Positions 16,032-25,996 of a DNA stretch of 64,000 nucleotides are shown here, piece after piece (position 1 is the stretch's first letter; every line of letters begins with the position of its first letter). Below the pieces are notes generated by a model. The model had not been told where the DNA came from and did no database searches. It saw nothing but the letters and a program-made list of their open reading frames with translations. Made by a program: the position numbers and the translations under genes. Where the stretch lies: contig NZ_FOIC01000005.1 of the NCBI RefSeq assembly GCF_900111485.1, positions 124,001-188,000 on the forward strand. The letters are read 5' to 3'. The DNA comes from Natrinema hispanicum. Lineage in GTDB: Archaea; Halobacteriota; Halobacteria; Halobacteriales; Natrialbaceae.

Positions 16032-16160
16032 ACCTTTTGGACACTTGACCGCGGACCACGGACGATCGAGACTACTGGACGACGAGGTGGTCGACTGGCT
16101 CGACCGTGGCGATCGCAGAGTCCGACACGCTTATTCACAAACGGCCACGAATCACGTGTA

Positions 16161-17822
16161 GTGAGTACCGAGACGCCCGAACCGACCGAAACCGAAGCGT
16201 TCGAGCGAGTCTGTGAGACGCTCGTCGAGCGGATCTTAAACGGAGAGATCGAGCGCGACGAGGTCGAGAAAGCCAAACTCGAGGCCTGTTCGGAACACTC
16301 CGCGCCGAAAGTGCCGAAAAACTCCGAACTGCTCGATTACGCAGCCGAGGAGCATCGCGAGGATCTGGAAGTGGTGCTCCAGCGCAAGCCGGTTCGCACG
16401 GCCTCCGGCGTCTCGCCGGTCGCGATCATGACCTCGCCCGAGCGGTGTCCCCACGGGAAGTGTCTCTATTGTCCCGGCGGCCCCGACTCCGAGTTCTCTT
16501 CCTCGCAGAGCTACACGGGCGAAGAGCCCGCCGCCGCCCGTGGTGTCCAGAACGACTACGACCCCTATGGACAGGTGACGCTGCGACTCGAGCAGCTACG
16601 CCAGATCGGCCACCCCGTCGACAAGGTCGAACTCATCCTGATGGGCGGGACGATGACCGCCCGGTCGCACGACTACCAGGAGTGGTTCGTCAAGCGTGCG
16701 CTCGAGGCGATGAACGACTACGACGTCGACAAGGAGCCCGAACCAGCCGAGGGCGTCAGTTTCGCACAGGATCCCGACGAGTACGAGTGGAAGTACGTCG
16801 AAGACGTCATCGCGGAAAACGAGACCGCCGACATCCGCAACATCGGGACGACCTTCGAGACCAAACCCGACTGGTGCGATCCTGAGCAGATCGATCGGAT
16901 GCTCGAGCTCGGCGGGACGAAAGTCGAAGTCGGCGTCCAGACGACCTACGAGCGGATCAACCGGGAGATGCATCGGGGACACGGCGTTCAGGAGTCGATC
17001 GATGCCAACCAGCGGCTACGGGATTCGGCGTTCAAGGTCGGCTTCCACATGATGCCGGGCCAACCCGGGATGAGCAAGGAGATGTGTCTCGAGGACTTCC
17101 GGCGGCTCTTCGAGCAGGAACAGTGGAAGCCCGATTACCTGAAGATCTATCCGACGCTGATCGTCCGCGGGACGGCGACCTACGACTGGTGGCACAAAGG
17201 CGAGTACGAGCCGCTCGACAACGACGAAGCCGCGGAGCTGGTCGCGGAGATCAAAGACATGATTCCCCGCTATACGCGCCTCCAGCGCGTCCAGCGAGAC
17301 ATTCCGGCGGACTTCATTGACGCCGGCGTCTGGAAATCCAACTTGCGGCAACTGGCCCGCCAGCGCATGGATGAGCACGGCTGGGAGTGTGAGTGTATCC
17401 GCTGTCGCGAGGCCGGGATGAACGACGAGGACCCGGACAACGTCGAACTCGACGTGATGGCCTACGACGCCTGTGGCGGCACCGAACACTTCATCTCGTT
17501 CGAGGACTTCGAGAAGGACCTCCTCGTCGGCTTCTGTCGGCTTCGGTTCCCGAACGATCCGGTTCGCCCGGAGCTCGAGAACACGGCGCTGGTCCGCGAA
17601 CTCCACGTCTACGGTTCGGAGGTCGCAGTCGGGAACGAAAGCGAAACCGACCAGCACCAGCATCAGGGCTACGGCCGCCGACTGATGGAACGTGCCGAGG
17701 AACTCGCCGCCGACGCCGGCTACGACAAGGTAAGCGTCATTTCGGGCATCGGCGCTCGCGAGTACTACCGGAACAAATTGGGCTACCATCAGGACGGGCC
17801 GTACGTGAGCAAACGGCTCTGA
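16161..17822 (+). CDS. elp3: Elp3: tRNA uridine-34 modifying radical-SAM acetyltransferase
   Basis: A 553-residue Elp3 homologue. The [4Fe-4S]/SAM motif CPHGKCLYC lies near residue 95 in SPERCPHGKCLYCPGGP; LILMGGTMTARSHDYQEWFV and KVEVGVQTTYERINREMHRG are typical Elp3 radical-SAM segments. The C-terminal 90 residues form a GNAT acetyltransferase domain with the acetyl-CoA loop in QHQGYGRRLMERAEELA. Elp3 adds the carboxymethyl group (cm5U) on wobble uridines of tRNAs. Archaea have only this Elongator subunit, acting alone. It starts with GTG (VSTETPEPTETEAFERVCE); no ATG is available upstream. It is transcribed divergently from mrp. Confidence 0.95.
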   Translation: MSTETPEPTETEAFERVCETLVERILNGEIERDEVEKAKLEACSEHSAPKVPKNSELLDYAAEEHREDLEVVLQRKPVRTASGVSPVAIMTSPERCPHGKCLYCPGGPDSEFSSSQSYTGEEPAAARGVQNDYDPYGQVTLRLEQLRQIGHPVDKVELILMGGTMTARSHDYQEWFVKRALEAMNDYDVDKEPEPAEGVSFAQDPDEYEWKYVEDVIAENETADIRNIGTTFETKPDWCDPEQIDRMLELGGTKVEVGVQTTYERINREMHRGHGVQESIDANQRLRDSAFKVGFHMMPGQPGMSKEMCLEDFRRLFEQEQWKPDYLKIYPTLIVRGTATYDWWHKGEYEPLDNDEAAELVAEIKDMIPRYTRLQRVQRDIPADFIDAGVWKSNLRQLARQRMDEHGWECECIRCREAGMNDEDPDNVELDVMAYDACGGTEHFISFEDFEKDLLVGFCRLRFPNDPVRPELENTALVRELHVYGSEVAVGNESETDQHQHQGYGRRLMERAEELAADAGYDKVSVISGIGAREYYRNKLGYHQDGPYVSKRL

Positions 17823-17834
17823 GTCAGCACCGAG

Positions 17835-18380
17835 CTATTTTCCTGCCGCGTTCGACTCGACTGCGGAGAGATAGAGGAAATACGCCAGCGCCGCGACGAC
17901 CAGCGACACAGCCAGTACGGTCACGCCGACGTACCCGTTGAGTGCCACACTGGGATTGCGCCAGAGGTAGACGCTACCCTCGATCGCGAACGCGGTCAGC
18001 CCACCGTAGAACAGCGCCAGCACGGTCGCCCGAACCACTGCGATCGCGCCGCGTTCGCGGCTCTGGAACAGCTCGAGGACGAACAGGAGCGCGAACACGA
18101 GGAGGTAGAACGGGCCGGGAATCGCCTGTCCGAGCGTCTGCGGACCGGTCACGGCGATATACCCGTAGTACGCCAGCGCGAGCAACACGCCGCCGACTAG
18201 CGTCAGTGAGAGCCCGTAGCCGCTGGCGTCCTCGACGGTCGCCGGGACGACGCCGTCGCTCGTGCCCGACCCGTCCGCGCGTGTGAGGTCGGTGCCGCTG
18301 GGACCCGCTCGCTCGTCCGACGGCTCGATTCCGGCGTTCGAAGCCGTCGATGCGTCCTCGTCGTCACCGGTGCTAGCCAT
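17835..18380 (-). CDS. Four-helix membrane protein of unknown function
   Basis: A 181-residue protein with an acidic, Ser/Thr/Asp-rich N-terminus of about 50 residues followed by four membrane helices (LTLVGGVLLALAYYGYIAVT, FYLLVFALLFVLELF, ATVLALFYGGLTAFAIEG and VTVLAVSLVVAALAYFLYL). No catalytic motif is visible. The N-terminus is probably cytosolic because of its high acidity and lack of a signal. It converges on elp3 with 12 bp between the stop codons. The family is not recognised. Confidence 0.75.
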   Translation of the reverse strand: MASTGDDEDASTASNAGIEPSDERAGPSGTDLTRADGSGTSDGVVPATVEDASGYGLSLTLVGGVLLALAYYGYIAVTGPQTLGQAIPGPFYLLVFALLFVLELFQSRERGAIAVVRATVLALFYGGLTAFAIEGSVYLWRNPSVALNGYVGVTVLAVSLVVAALAYFLYLSAVESNAAGK

Positions 18381-18518
18381 AGCGGCTGTTTTCTGTCTCG
18401 CATAAGAAAAGTTAGCACATGAATGACAACTAACCAGTGTGGACCGTCATGATCGGTACGAGGTGGCTCGAGTCCGAGAGAGGGAGATACCTATTGCGTG
18501 TCAACCCATACCATACAC

Positions 18519-20066
18519 ATGCCTTCGAACTCGCTGCGCACTGTGATTGCTCGCGTGCGATGGGCCGGCTCGAGAGCGATCGTCGCCTTGCTTGCGGCGA
18601 TCGTCGCGGTCGCGGGGTCGTTTGCTGTCTCGGGGCGGACGCCGTCGTTCGTCGTCGCCCCGGTCGATGCGTTCGTCGTCACGACGACGCCGGCGATCGT
18701 GCTCACGTTTGCGATCGAACAACTGGGTCGGTTGGGTGAGACGCTCGCGTCGCTCGTCGCAGTCGCGCTGACGATCGGGCTCTTCGCCGTCGTCGCCCAG
18801 TTCGCACTGGTCGGTGGCAAGACGCTATCGTCGCGCCTGCCGATCCCAGCATGGGTGGGCCAGCCGGCAGTCGTCGGAGCCGCGATGGCGCTTCTCGCGT
18901 TGCTACTCGTTGGCGACGTCGCGTCTGCCGTCGGGACAGCGGTTCCCGCGGCGATGTTGGTCGCGCTCGCGAGCGGACGATCTGGTGGATCGGTCTCGGC
19001 AGCGGGCGTCGACGCGAGCCGTCGGCAACTGCTCGCCCTGACAGGCGGCGCGTTCGGATTCGGGATCGTCTCGTACGCGATCGGTTCGCGCCGGTCATCT
19101 GGTCTCGAGCGAGACCTCGAGACGGATCTCGAAGCGGACGCGACGGCGCTCAGCAAGCAGGCGGCTGACATGGAACTCGCAGTCGACGGGATTCCCGGCC
19201 TCGTCAGCGAGTCGTCGGCGTTTTTCACCGTCGACATCAACAATATCGACCCTGTGATCACCGCCGACGACTGGACGCTCACAGTCACCGGCGAAGTCGA
19301 CAGCGACTACACGCTCACGTACGACGACCTCGTGACCGGCGACGTGCGGACGGGCTACAACACGCTGCGCTGTGTCGGCGAACAGCTGAACGCGGACCTG
19401 CTGGATAACGCGGTCTGGACGGCCGTCCCCGTCGCACCGCTGCTCGAGCGCGCCGGCCCCGGCGGTGGTTGTGAGTGCGTGCGGGTTCAGGCAGCAGACG
19501 GATACTTTCAGCAGTTTCCCCTCGCCGCGATGGAACGCGGCTACCTCGCATTCGGGATGAACGGGACGGCGCTGCCGCGTGCCCACGGCCACCCCGTGCG
19601 ATTGCTGATTCCCGGCCACTGGGGCGAGATCAACGTCAAGTGGGTCACGGAATTCGAGGTGCTCGAGGAGGAAGTCGACGGCTACTGGGAGGAACGCGGC
19701 TGGCACGGCACCGGCCCGGTGAACACGATCGCGAAGCTCTGGACGACCAACGAGTTCGACGATGGGAGGGTGCAGGTCGGCGGGCACGCCTACGCGGGCA
19801 CCCGTGGGATCGAAACCGTCGAAGTGTCGACCGACGGCGGCGATAGCTGGACGACCGCAGAACTGAGCGAAGCGTTCGATCCGGCGGACGTACTCGGCGA
19901 CCGCGACGCCTGGCGGCAGTGGCAGTACACCTGGGAGCCACCGGCTGGCGACAGCGAAGTCGTCGTCCGCGCGATCGACGGCACCGGCGACATCCAACCA
20001 GAAGAAAAATCGAGTCCGTTCCCCAGCGGCTCGAGCGGCTGGGTTCGCGAGACTGTGAGCGTCTAG
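18519..20066 (+). CDS. Membrane-anchored sulfite-oxidase-like molybdopterin enzyme
   Basis: A 515-residue protein with three parts. Residues up to about 160 hold four or five membrane helices. A linker with a twin-arginine-like segment (ASRRQLLALTGGAFGFGI) follows. From about 215 on it is an oxidoreductase molybdopterin-binding domain (VDINNIDPVITADDWTLTVT) with the Mo-ligand cysteine in NTLRCVGEQLN, and LPRAHGHPVRLLIPGHWGE. A C-terminal Mo-co dimerisation (Ig-like) domain (GIETVEVSTDGGDSWTTAEL) closes it. The family oxidises sulfite or reduces sulfoxides/protein methionine sulfoxide. The catalytic part probably lies outside the cell. ATG 18519 is chosen; GTG 18498 is an in-frame alternative. 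Confidence 0.88.
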   Translation: MPSNSLRTVIARVRWAGSRAIVALLAAIVAVAGSFAVSGRTPSFVVAPVDAFVVTTTPAIVLTFAIEQLGRLGETLASLVAVALTIGLFAVVAQFALVGGKTLSSRLPIPAWVGQPAVVGAAMALLALLLVGDVASAVGTAVPAAMLVALASGRSGGSVSAAGVDASRRQLLALTGGAFGFGIVSYAIGSRRSSGLERDLETDLEADATALSKQAADMELAVDGIPGLVSESSAFFTVDINNIDPVITADDWTLTVTGEVDSDYTLTYDDLVTGDVRTGYNTLRCVGEQLNADLLDNAVWTAVPVAPLLERAGPGGGCECVRVQAADGYFQQFPLAAMERGYLAFGMNGTALPRAHGHPVRLLIPGHWGEINVKWVTEFEVLEEEVDGYWEERGWHGTGPVNTIAKLWTTNEFDDGRVQVGGHAYAGTRGIETVEVSTDGGDSWTTAELSEAFDPADVLGDRDAWRQWQYTWEPPAGDSEVVVRAIDGTGDIQPEEKSSPFPSGSSGWVRETVSV

Positions 20067-20105
20067 ATTTCCGCCCGGACCCGCTAAACGGGGGACGAGG
20101 CCGTC

Positions 20106-20747
20106 TCAGTCGATCGTGACCTCGAGCTCGAGCAAGCCAAGGTGCGAGGGCGCACCGCCACCGTTTTGCCGGAATTCCTGCGGAGTGGAGTTGACGACGT
20201 TGTAGAAGTCGGCCTGATCGGTTGGCACCAGAACGCTGCCGTCGTCGCGCTGGAGGAACGCCGGGGTATCGGTGTCCTCGATCAGCTCGCGCTGTTCGTC
20301 CCACTCCTCGCCGCCGTAGATGAACGTCCCAAAGGAGAAGCGACCTGCGGCGAGCGCGTCGTGTTTCGACATGAACATCCCGGCTTCTTCGGCGTTGAAC
20401 TCCTCGTCGCTCACCCAGGCGATCGCCGCGATGTCGTCAGCCTGGAGGAGATAGAAGTCCCAGGAGAGCGTCGCGTCGAACACTGCCCAGACGCTGCGGG
20501 GGCCGATCGTCTGCACTTCGACGCTGAACGCGGGGACGACCTGCGACCCCTCTGGCTCCGGGATGAACGTCGCGTCGTAGCCTGGCGCGCGGATGCCGCG
20601 ATCGTGGTATGCGATCCCGTCCATGTCGATGTCGGCCTCGATCCGGTCGACGATCCCGTGGACGGTCGCCCCACCTTGAGCTTCGAGATGGTCGAGGAAG
20701 TCAGGGAATCGCGAGACATCAGTCCAGGGCTGTTCCTCCCCGCTCAT
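20106..20747 (-). CDS. Conserved haloarchaeal protein of unknown function
   Basis: A 213-residue soluble, acidic protein starting MSGEEQPWTDVSRFPDFLDH. It is made of alternating beta-strands and short helices (PAFSVEVQTIGPRSVWAVFD, WDFYLLQADDIAAIAWVSDE) with no cysteine pairs, membrane helices or recognisable active-site motif. Several aromatic residues in FSFGTFIYGGEEWDEQ suggest a binding surface. Codon use is native. It is convergent with the molybdopterin enzyme (39 bp between stops). I cannot assign a family. Confidence 0.75.
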   Translation of the reverse strand: MSGEEQPWTDVSRFPDFLDHLEAQGGATVHGIVDRIEADIDMDGIAYHDRGIRAPGYDATFIPEPEGSQVVPAFSVEVQTIGPRSVWAVFDATLSWDFYLLQADDIAAIAWVSDEEFNAEEAGMFMSKHDALAAGRFSFGTFIYGGEEWDEQRELIEDTDTPAFLQRDDGSVLVPTDQADFYNVVNSTPQEFRQNGGGAPSHLGLLELEVTID

Positions 20748-20945
20748 GCGAGAGCACCTCCTCGAGCGGAGCGCGATCGGTTCCAGTCCCCGGCACGCGA
20801 TACCGTAGCAGCGAGCTCGTGTGGCTGTCCACCGACGGCGTGGGTCATAACAGCAGGTGCGTGCCGGCGCGGATTAGGCGTTCCGACCTCGGATGGCGGG
20901 GGCCGGAGCGACACGTCTTTTTGACCGGGCCGGGCAGTGTGCAGT

Positions 20946-23096
20946 ATGGATCCAAAGCGGGAACTCACTAGCGTCGATCTTGCCGCTCTCGTCGGGGAAT
21001 TCGGTGCCTACGAGGGCGCGAAGGTCGACAAGGCCTATCTCTATGGCGACGATCTCGTCCGGCTCAAGATGCGCGATTTCGACCGCGGTCGCATCGAACT
21101 CATCCTCGAGGTCGGCGAGATCAAACGCGCGCACACGGTCGCCCCCGAACGGGTGCCCGACGCCCCCGGTAGACCGCCGCAGTTCGCGATGATGCTGCGA
21201 AACCGCCTGTCCGGCGCGGACTTCGCCGGCGTCGAACAGTACGAGTTCGACCGCATCCTCGAGTTTACCTTCGAGCGCGAAGACGGGACGACCCGGATCA
21301 TCGTCGAACTGTTCGGGCAGGGCAACGTTGCGGTCACCGACGGCGAGTACGAAGTGATCGACTGTCTCGAGACGGTCCGGTTGAAATCCCGAACTGTCGT
21401 CCCGGGCTCGCGCTACGAGTTCCCCGAGTCCCGGACGAACCCACTGACGGTCTCCCGAGAGGCGTTCGACCACGAGATGGACGACTCCGATACGGACGTC
21501 GTCCGGACGCTTGCGACCCAGCTCAACTTCGGTGGCCTCTACGCCGAGGAGGTCTGTACCCGCGCTGGCGTCGAGAAGGGACTGGACATCGCCGACGCCG
21601 ACGAGGCGGTGTACGACCGCGTCTACGAGGCCATCGAACGGCTGGCACTCGATATTCGAAACGGGAACTTCGAGCCGCGACTCTACCGCGAGCGCGACGA
21701 CGCGGACGACGGAGACGGCGAGGCAAGCGAGGGCCAGGTCGTCGACGTCACCCCGTTCCCGCTCGAGGAACACGCCGACCTCGACGGTGAGCGTTACGAG
21801 ACGTTCCTCGAGGCGCTGGACGACTATTTCTTCCAGCTCGAACTCGGCGAGGACGAAGAGCCGGAGCCGACCGAGCAGCGGCCGGACTTCGACTCGGAGA
21901 TCGCGAAATACGAGCGCATCATCGAGCAACAGCAGGGCGCGATCGAGGGGTTCGAACAGGAAGCTGATGCGTTGCGCGAGCAGGCCGAACTGCTCTACGC
22001 CGAGTACGGACTGGTCGACGAGATCCTCTCGACGATTCAAGAGGCCCGCGCGCAGGACCGGCCGTGGGACGAGATCCGCGAACGATTCGAGGCCGGTGCC
22101 GAGCAGGGTATCGAAGCCGCCGAAGCGGTTGTCGACGTCGACGGCAGCGAGGGGACGGTGACAGTTGACCTCGACGGCGAGCGGATCGACCTTGTCGTTG
22201 AGCAGGGCGTCGAACAGAACGCCGACCGACTCTACACGGAGGCCAAACGCGTCGAGGAGAAAAAGGAGGGCGCGCTTGCGGCCATCGAGGACACCCGCGA
22301 GGACTTAGAAGACGCCAAGCGTCGTCGCGACGAGTGGGAGGCAACCGAGCGCGAGGACACGGGCAAGGACGGCGAAGACGAAGAAGGCGACACAGAACAG
22401 CGCGACTGGCTCGCCGAGCCGTCCATTCCGATCCGCGAGAACGAACCCTGGTTCGATCGCTTCCGCTGGTTCCACACCAGCGACGGCTACCTCGTGATCG
22501 GCGGCCGCAACGCCGACCAGAACGAGGAACTCGTCAAGAAGTATCTCGAGCCCGGCGACAAAGTCCTCCACACGCAGGCCCACGGCGGCCCCGTCACCGT
22601 CCTGAAGGCGACCGACCCGAGCGAGGCGTCCTCGAGCGACATCGAACTCCCCGACTCGAGCATCGAGGAGGCTGCCCAGTTTGCCGTCTCCTACTCGTCG
22701 GTCTGGAAGGACGGCCGCTACGCGGGCGACGTTTACGCCGTCGACGCCGATCAGGTCACGAAGACCCCCGAGAGCGGCGAGTACTTAGAGAAGGGCGGGT
22801 TCGCGATCCGCGGCGACCGGACCTACTACCGAGATACGCCGGTCGGCGCAGCCGTCGGCATCCAGTGTGAGCCGTACACCCGCGTGATCGGCGGCCCGCC
22901 GTCGGCCATCGAAGACCGGGTGGAGACGATGATCGAACTCGAGCCCGGTCGGTACGCACAGGCCGATACCGCGAAACGGCTCTATCGCCGATTCCGCGAG
23001 CAATTCGAAGACGAGTCGTTCGTCCGCAAGATCGCCAGCCCCGACCGAATCCAACACTTCATGCCGCCGGGCGGGAGCCGGATCAAGGGCGACTGA
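20946..23096 (+). CDS. rqcH: RqcH/NEMF (Rqc2) ribosome-associated quality-control factor
   Basis: A 716-residue archaeal member of the NEMF/Rqc2/FbpA family, which binds 50S subunits carrying stalled peptidyl-tRNA and, in bacteria and eukaryotes, directs C-terminal tailing of the nascent chain. The NFACT-N domain holds the conserved Asp-Arg pair near residue 100 in QYEFDRILEFTF. HhH helices (LATQLNFGGLYAEEVCTRAG) follow, then a long coiled coil (about 320-475), then the NFACT-R domain (WFDRFRWFHTSDGYLVIGGR, then YAQADTAKRLYRRFREQFE). ATG 20946 starts MDPKRELTSVDLAALVGEF, the family's normal beginning. Pelota, another ribosome-rescue factor, lies 1.8 kb downstream on the same strand. Confidence 0.93.
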   Translation: MDPKRELTSVDLAALVGEFGAYEGAKVDKAYLYGDDLVRLKMRDFDRGRIELILEVGEIKRAHTVAPERVPDAPGRPPQFAMMLRNRLSGADFAGVEQYEFDRILEFTFEREDGTTRIIVELFGQGNVAVTDGEYEVIDCLETVRLKSRTVVPGSRYEFPESRTNPLTVSREAFDHEMDDSDTDVVRTLATQLNFGGLYAEEVCTRAGVEKGLDIADADEAVYDRVYEAIERLALDIRNGNFEPRLYRERDDADDGDGEASEGQVVDVTPFPLEEHADLDGERYETFLEALDDYFFQLELGEDEEPEPTEQRPDFDSEIAKYERIIEQQQGAIEGFEQEADALREQAELLYAEYGLVDEILSTIQEARAQDRPWDEIRERFEAGAEQGIEAAEAVVDVDGSEGTVTVDLDGERIDLVVEQGVEQNADRLYTEAKRVEEKKEGALAAIEDTREDLEDAKRRRDEWEATEREDTGKDGEDEEGDTEQRDWLAEPSIPIRENEPWFDRFRWFHTSDGYLVIGGRNADQNEELVKKYLEPGDKVLHTQAHGGPVTVLKATDPSEASSSDIELPDSSIEEAAQFAVSYSSVWKDGRYAGDVYAVDADQVTKTPESGEYLEKGGFAIRGDRTYYRDTPVGAAVGIQCEPYTRVIGGPPSAIEDRVETMIELEPGRYAQADTAKRLYRRFREQFEDESFVRKIASPDRIQHFMPPGGSRIKGD

Positions 23097-23256
23097 GACG
23101 CGGCGCTCTCCCGGGATCGATCGTAGGAACTCCGGGAGGATCGACAGTGACGTCGATCGACGGCGACGGTCGCGATGCCGGCACAGAGGGCCGATCGGAC
23201 GCGCCGACCGAGTCCGGCTCCCACTGCCGGCTCGAGACGGCGTTCGAACGCGACTG

Positions 23257-23820
23257 CTACTCGAGTTCCTCAGATCGAGCGTATCGCTCGGCATTCTGGG
23301 CGGACTCGTCGCTGTCGGATGCGCCACGCGAGACGTCGGTTCGCTCTCGCGTGTCGAGCGGCTCGGGCTCGATGACGCCCTCCTCGAGTCTGGCGAGACA
23401 GTCCATGACGGTGTAGCTACGGTCGCCGTCGGTACAGGGAGCAACACACTGGAGATCACCGTCAGCATAGACGGCGACGCACGCGGTTGGGACGCGAACT
23501 TCGGCAGCCCGATGACCGGTCACCGAGGGCGTTTCACGCCAGTCGAACGCTGGCTCGAGGTCGTAGCCTTCCTGGTCGGCCCACGACTGGAACGCCTCGA
23601 CGGTGCCCGTTATCGACGGCCCTGAATCGCTGAGTTCTTCGAGTGCGGGTCGCACCGCCGTCCAGGTCTCGACGTGGACGGCAGCGCCGATTGCGTCCTC
23701 GAGCCGGCGTGCGCGCGCGACGAGGTCTTTGAGCGGCTCCACGACAGCCGCGGACGTGTGGGCGTGGACGAACACCTCGATCCGGACTGGCGCTGGAAAC
23801 TCCGTGCTCGAGTCTGTCAT
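23257..23820 (-). CDS. Haloarchaeal HTH-like family protein
   Basis: A 187-residue protein starting MTDSSTEFPAPVRIEVFVHA. The pattern resembles a haloarchaea-specific family usually labelled HTH-domain protein: an N-terminal beta-alpha half, VEAFQSWADQEGYDLEPAFD in the middle, then VPTACVAVYADGDLQCVAPC and DGDRSYTVMDCLARLEEG, followed by an acidic, disordered tail. Four cysteines are clustered in the second half. A DNA-binding role is a family-level guess. ATG 23820 is favoured over the upstream in-frame ATG at 23850. Confidence 0.65.
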   Translation of the reverse strand: MTDSSTEFPAPVRIEVFVHAHTSAAVVEPLKDLVARARRLEDAIGAAVHVETWTAVRPALEELSDSGPSITGTVEAFQSWADQEGYDLEPAFDWRETPSVTGHRAAEVRVPTACVAVYADGDLQCVAPCTDGDRSYTVMDCLARLEEGVIEPEPLDTRERTDVSRGASDSDESAQNAERYARSEELE

Positions 23821-24082
23821 TGTGTGTCTCGGCCTCGGGTCGGCCCTCACGTATCCGAGGCATCGGTCACCATCATAAAGCTAGCAACCTCCGGGCGGAA
23901 TCGACTCTCAGGCTCCACGCCACATCGATGCTCTACGCCGACGTCTCGGCGATCGAACCGATGGCGGGGCCGCGGTATCGACCAGGTTCACCAACGCACT
24001 CGAGTGTCGCTCGAACGGACACCTCGGTTCGGACCGCGTTCCGAGCCGGCCGCTCGAGCGACAGCGTGGAGTGTCCTGTCGG

Positions 24083-24709
24083 CTACCGGGACTCGGTCGC
24101 CGGTTCGTCGACGTGTGACTCGCGAACCGAGATTTCGATGTCGGTACCGTCCTCGAGTTCGATGGTCGGCTGTCTAGGGTCTCCGGTCTCGATGCGGTCA
24201 TGATCGCGGTCGACCTGTCGAGTCGCCTCGCGTTCAGACGCGTCGTAGGCCGAGCTCATGGCGATCAGGAATCCGACCATCGCGGTCACGAGGGCGACGG
24301 CGGCGATAGCCACGGTTCCGACTGGGGCCAGAACGCCGGTAAGGACTTCGCCGGCGACGAACAGCGAGACTGACGTCACGAGCGCGATCAGCGTGAGCAG
24401 GCGGGCGAGTCGTCCGGTATCGAGGCCGTGGTAGCGCTTCTCGCCGGTCGTATCGACCAACACCGCCACGATGCCCAGGATTCCGGTGTACGAATCGTCG
24501 GTCTGTGCGTTTCCGAGGGAGTGAACCGACTGTGCGATCCACATGCCAGCGGTGAAGTTGAGAAACGCGACGAACGAGACGAGGCCGAGCTGTCCGTCGA
24601 TGAACAGCCCCGAGACCATAGCCCCGAGAAATGTCAATCCCATGATCGTGTGTGTCACGAGCGATCGCGCACCGAAGTCTTCGAGCCGCGTTGTGTATCC
24701 AACGTTCAT
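24083..24709 (-). CDS. Membrane protein of unknown function
   Basis: A 208-residue protein with about five membrane helices (LVTHTIMGLTFLGAMVSGLF, LGLVSFVAFLNFTAGMWIAQ, SYTGILGIVAVLVD, LLTLIALVTSVSLFVAGEV and TVAIAAVALVTAMVGFLIAM) and an acidic cytosolic tail with a short beta-strand pair (PTIELEDGTDIEISVRE). No transporter signature is visible. It lies divergently from pelA and has a 193-bp upstream gap containing TTATTTGCAAC near 24770-24760 on the minus strand as a possible promoter. Confidence 0.7.
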   Translation of the reverse strand: MNVGYTTRLEDFGARSLVTHTIMGLTFLGAMVSGLFIDGQLGLVSFVAFLNFTAGMWIAQSVHSLGNAQTDDSYTGILGIVAVLVDTTGEKRYHGLDTGRLARLLTLIALVTSVSLFVAGEVLTGVLAPVGTVAIAAVALVTAMVGFLIAMSSAYDASEREATRQVDRDHDRIETGDPRQPTIELEDGTDIEISVRESHVDEPATESR

Positions 24710-24902
24710 ACTCAGACGGACACGTGCGACGTGGATAGTGACATGCCCTACCTATGTCAATAGGTTGCAAATAACGTGACTGTCGCGGATCAGTGATCGA
24801 GTGCTCGATTCCCCGACGACGAAGGCACGGGTGTAGCGAACAGGTCGGGACCCTGGACCACCGATCGCAGTCCACTTACCGCGGCCGCGCAAAGCCACGG
24901 CC

Positions 24903-25970
24903 ATGCAGATCAAAGACCGGGAGCAGGTCGAGGGCGGCCGCGAGCGGATCACCGTCGTCCCCGAGAGCGTCGACGATCTCTGGCACCTGCAGTACGTCTT
25001 AGAGCCCGGCGACCGCGTCGCAGGCGATACGACCCGGCGGATCCAGCGCAACGACGACCAGATGCGCGATACCGGCGGCGAGCGCGAACACATGTGGGTC
25101 GCGATCGCCGTCGAAGACATCGAGTTTCACAAGTTCGCCAACCGACTGCGGGTCGGCGGCGAGATCGTCGCCTGCTCGCGCGAGGATCAATTGGGCTTTC
25201 ATCACACGTTGAACGTCGAAACCCGCGAAGAACTCTCCATCGAGAAGCGGTTCAAACCGGATCAGAAGGCCCGTCTCGAGGAAGCCGAGGAAGCCACCGA
25301 AAACCCCGACGTTGCGATCGCGACCGTCGAGGAGGGCCAGGCCCACGTCCACACAGTCGCCCAGTACGGCACCGAAGAGCGAGCGGCGTTTACCGGTCCG
25401 ACCGGCAAGGGCGAGTACGCCCGCGAGCGCTCGGAGCTGTTCGCGGAACTCGGCGAGGTTCTCAAACGCCTCGAGGTCGACGCAATCATTCTCGCCGGCC
25501 CCGGCTTTACGAAACAAGACGCCTACAAGTATCTCGAAGACAACGAACCCGAGGTCGCCGATCTCATTACGATGGTCGACACGGCAGCCGTCGGCGACCG
25601 CGGCGTCCACGAAGTTCTGAAACGCGGGGCCGTCGCGGACGTTCAGGAAGAGACCCGCATCGAGAGCGAGGCCGAGTATATCGACGAGCTCACGAAGCGG
25701 ATCGCCGAGGGCGCGAAGGCGGCCTACGGCCCAGAACAGGTCGAGAAAGCTGCCGAGTTCGGTGCGATCGACCGCCTGCTCGTCCTCGACGACCGACTCC
25801 GGCAGGAACGCGGCCCCGACGGTGAGTGGGCCATTGATATCGACGACATCGTCCGGACAACCGAACAGAAAGGCGGCGAGGTGACGGTCTTCTCGAGCGA
25901 GTTCCCACCGGGGCAGCAACTCGCCAATCTCGGTGGTATCGCGGCGCTGTTGCGCTATCGCCTCGAGTAG
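24903..25970 (+). CDS. pelA: Pelota (aPelota/Dom34) ribosome rescue factor
   Basis: A 355-residue protein with the three eRF1-like domains of archaeal Pelota: an Sm-like N-terminal domain ([39 protein letters not shown]), a central domain ([20 protein letters not shown]) and a C-terminal domain ([15 protein letters not shown], and [20 protein letters not shown]). Pelota recognises ribosomes stalled with an empty A site and, together with aEF1A and ABCE1, splits them. It lacks the GGQ motif of release factors, as expected. Native start ATG 24903; length is normal. Confidence 0.96.
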   Translation: MQIKDREQVEGGRERITVVPESVDDLWHLQYVLEPGDRVAGDTTRRIQRNDDQMRDTGGEREHMWVAIAVEDIEFHKFANRLRVGGEIVACSREDQLGFHHTLNVETREELSIEKRFKPDQKARLEEAEEATENPDVAIATVEEGQAHVHTVAQYGTEERAAFTGPTGKGEYARERSELFAELGEVLKRLEVDAIILAGPGFTKQDAYKYLEDNEPEVADLITMVDTAAVGDRGVHEVLKRGAVADVQEETRIESEAEYIDELTKRIAEGAKAAYGPEQVEKAAEFGAIDRLLVLDDRLRQERGPDGEWAIDIDDIVRTTEQKGGEVTVFSSEFPPGQQLANLGGIAALLRYRLE

Positions 25971-25996
25971 TCGGCTGCCACCGGCACGGGTTCGGG

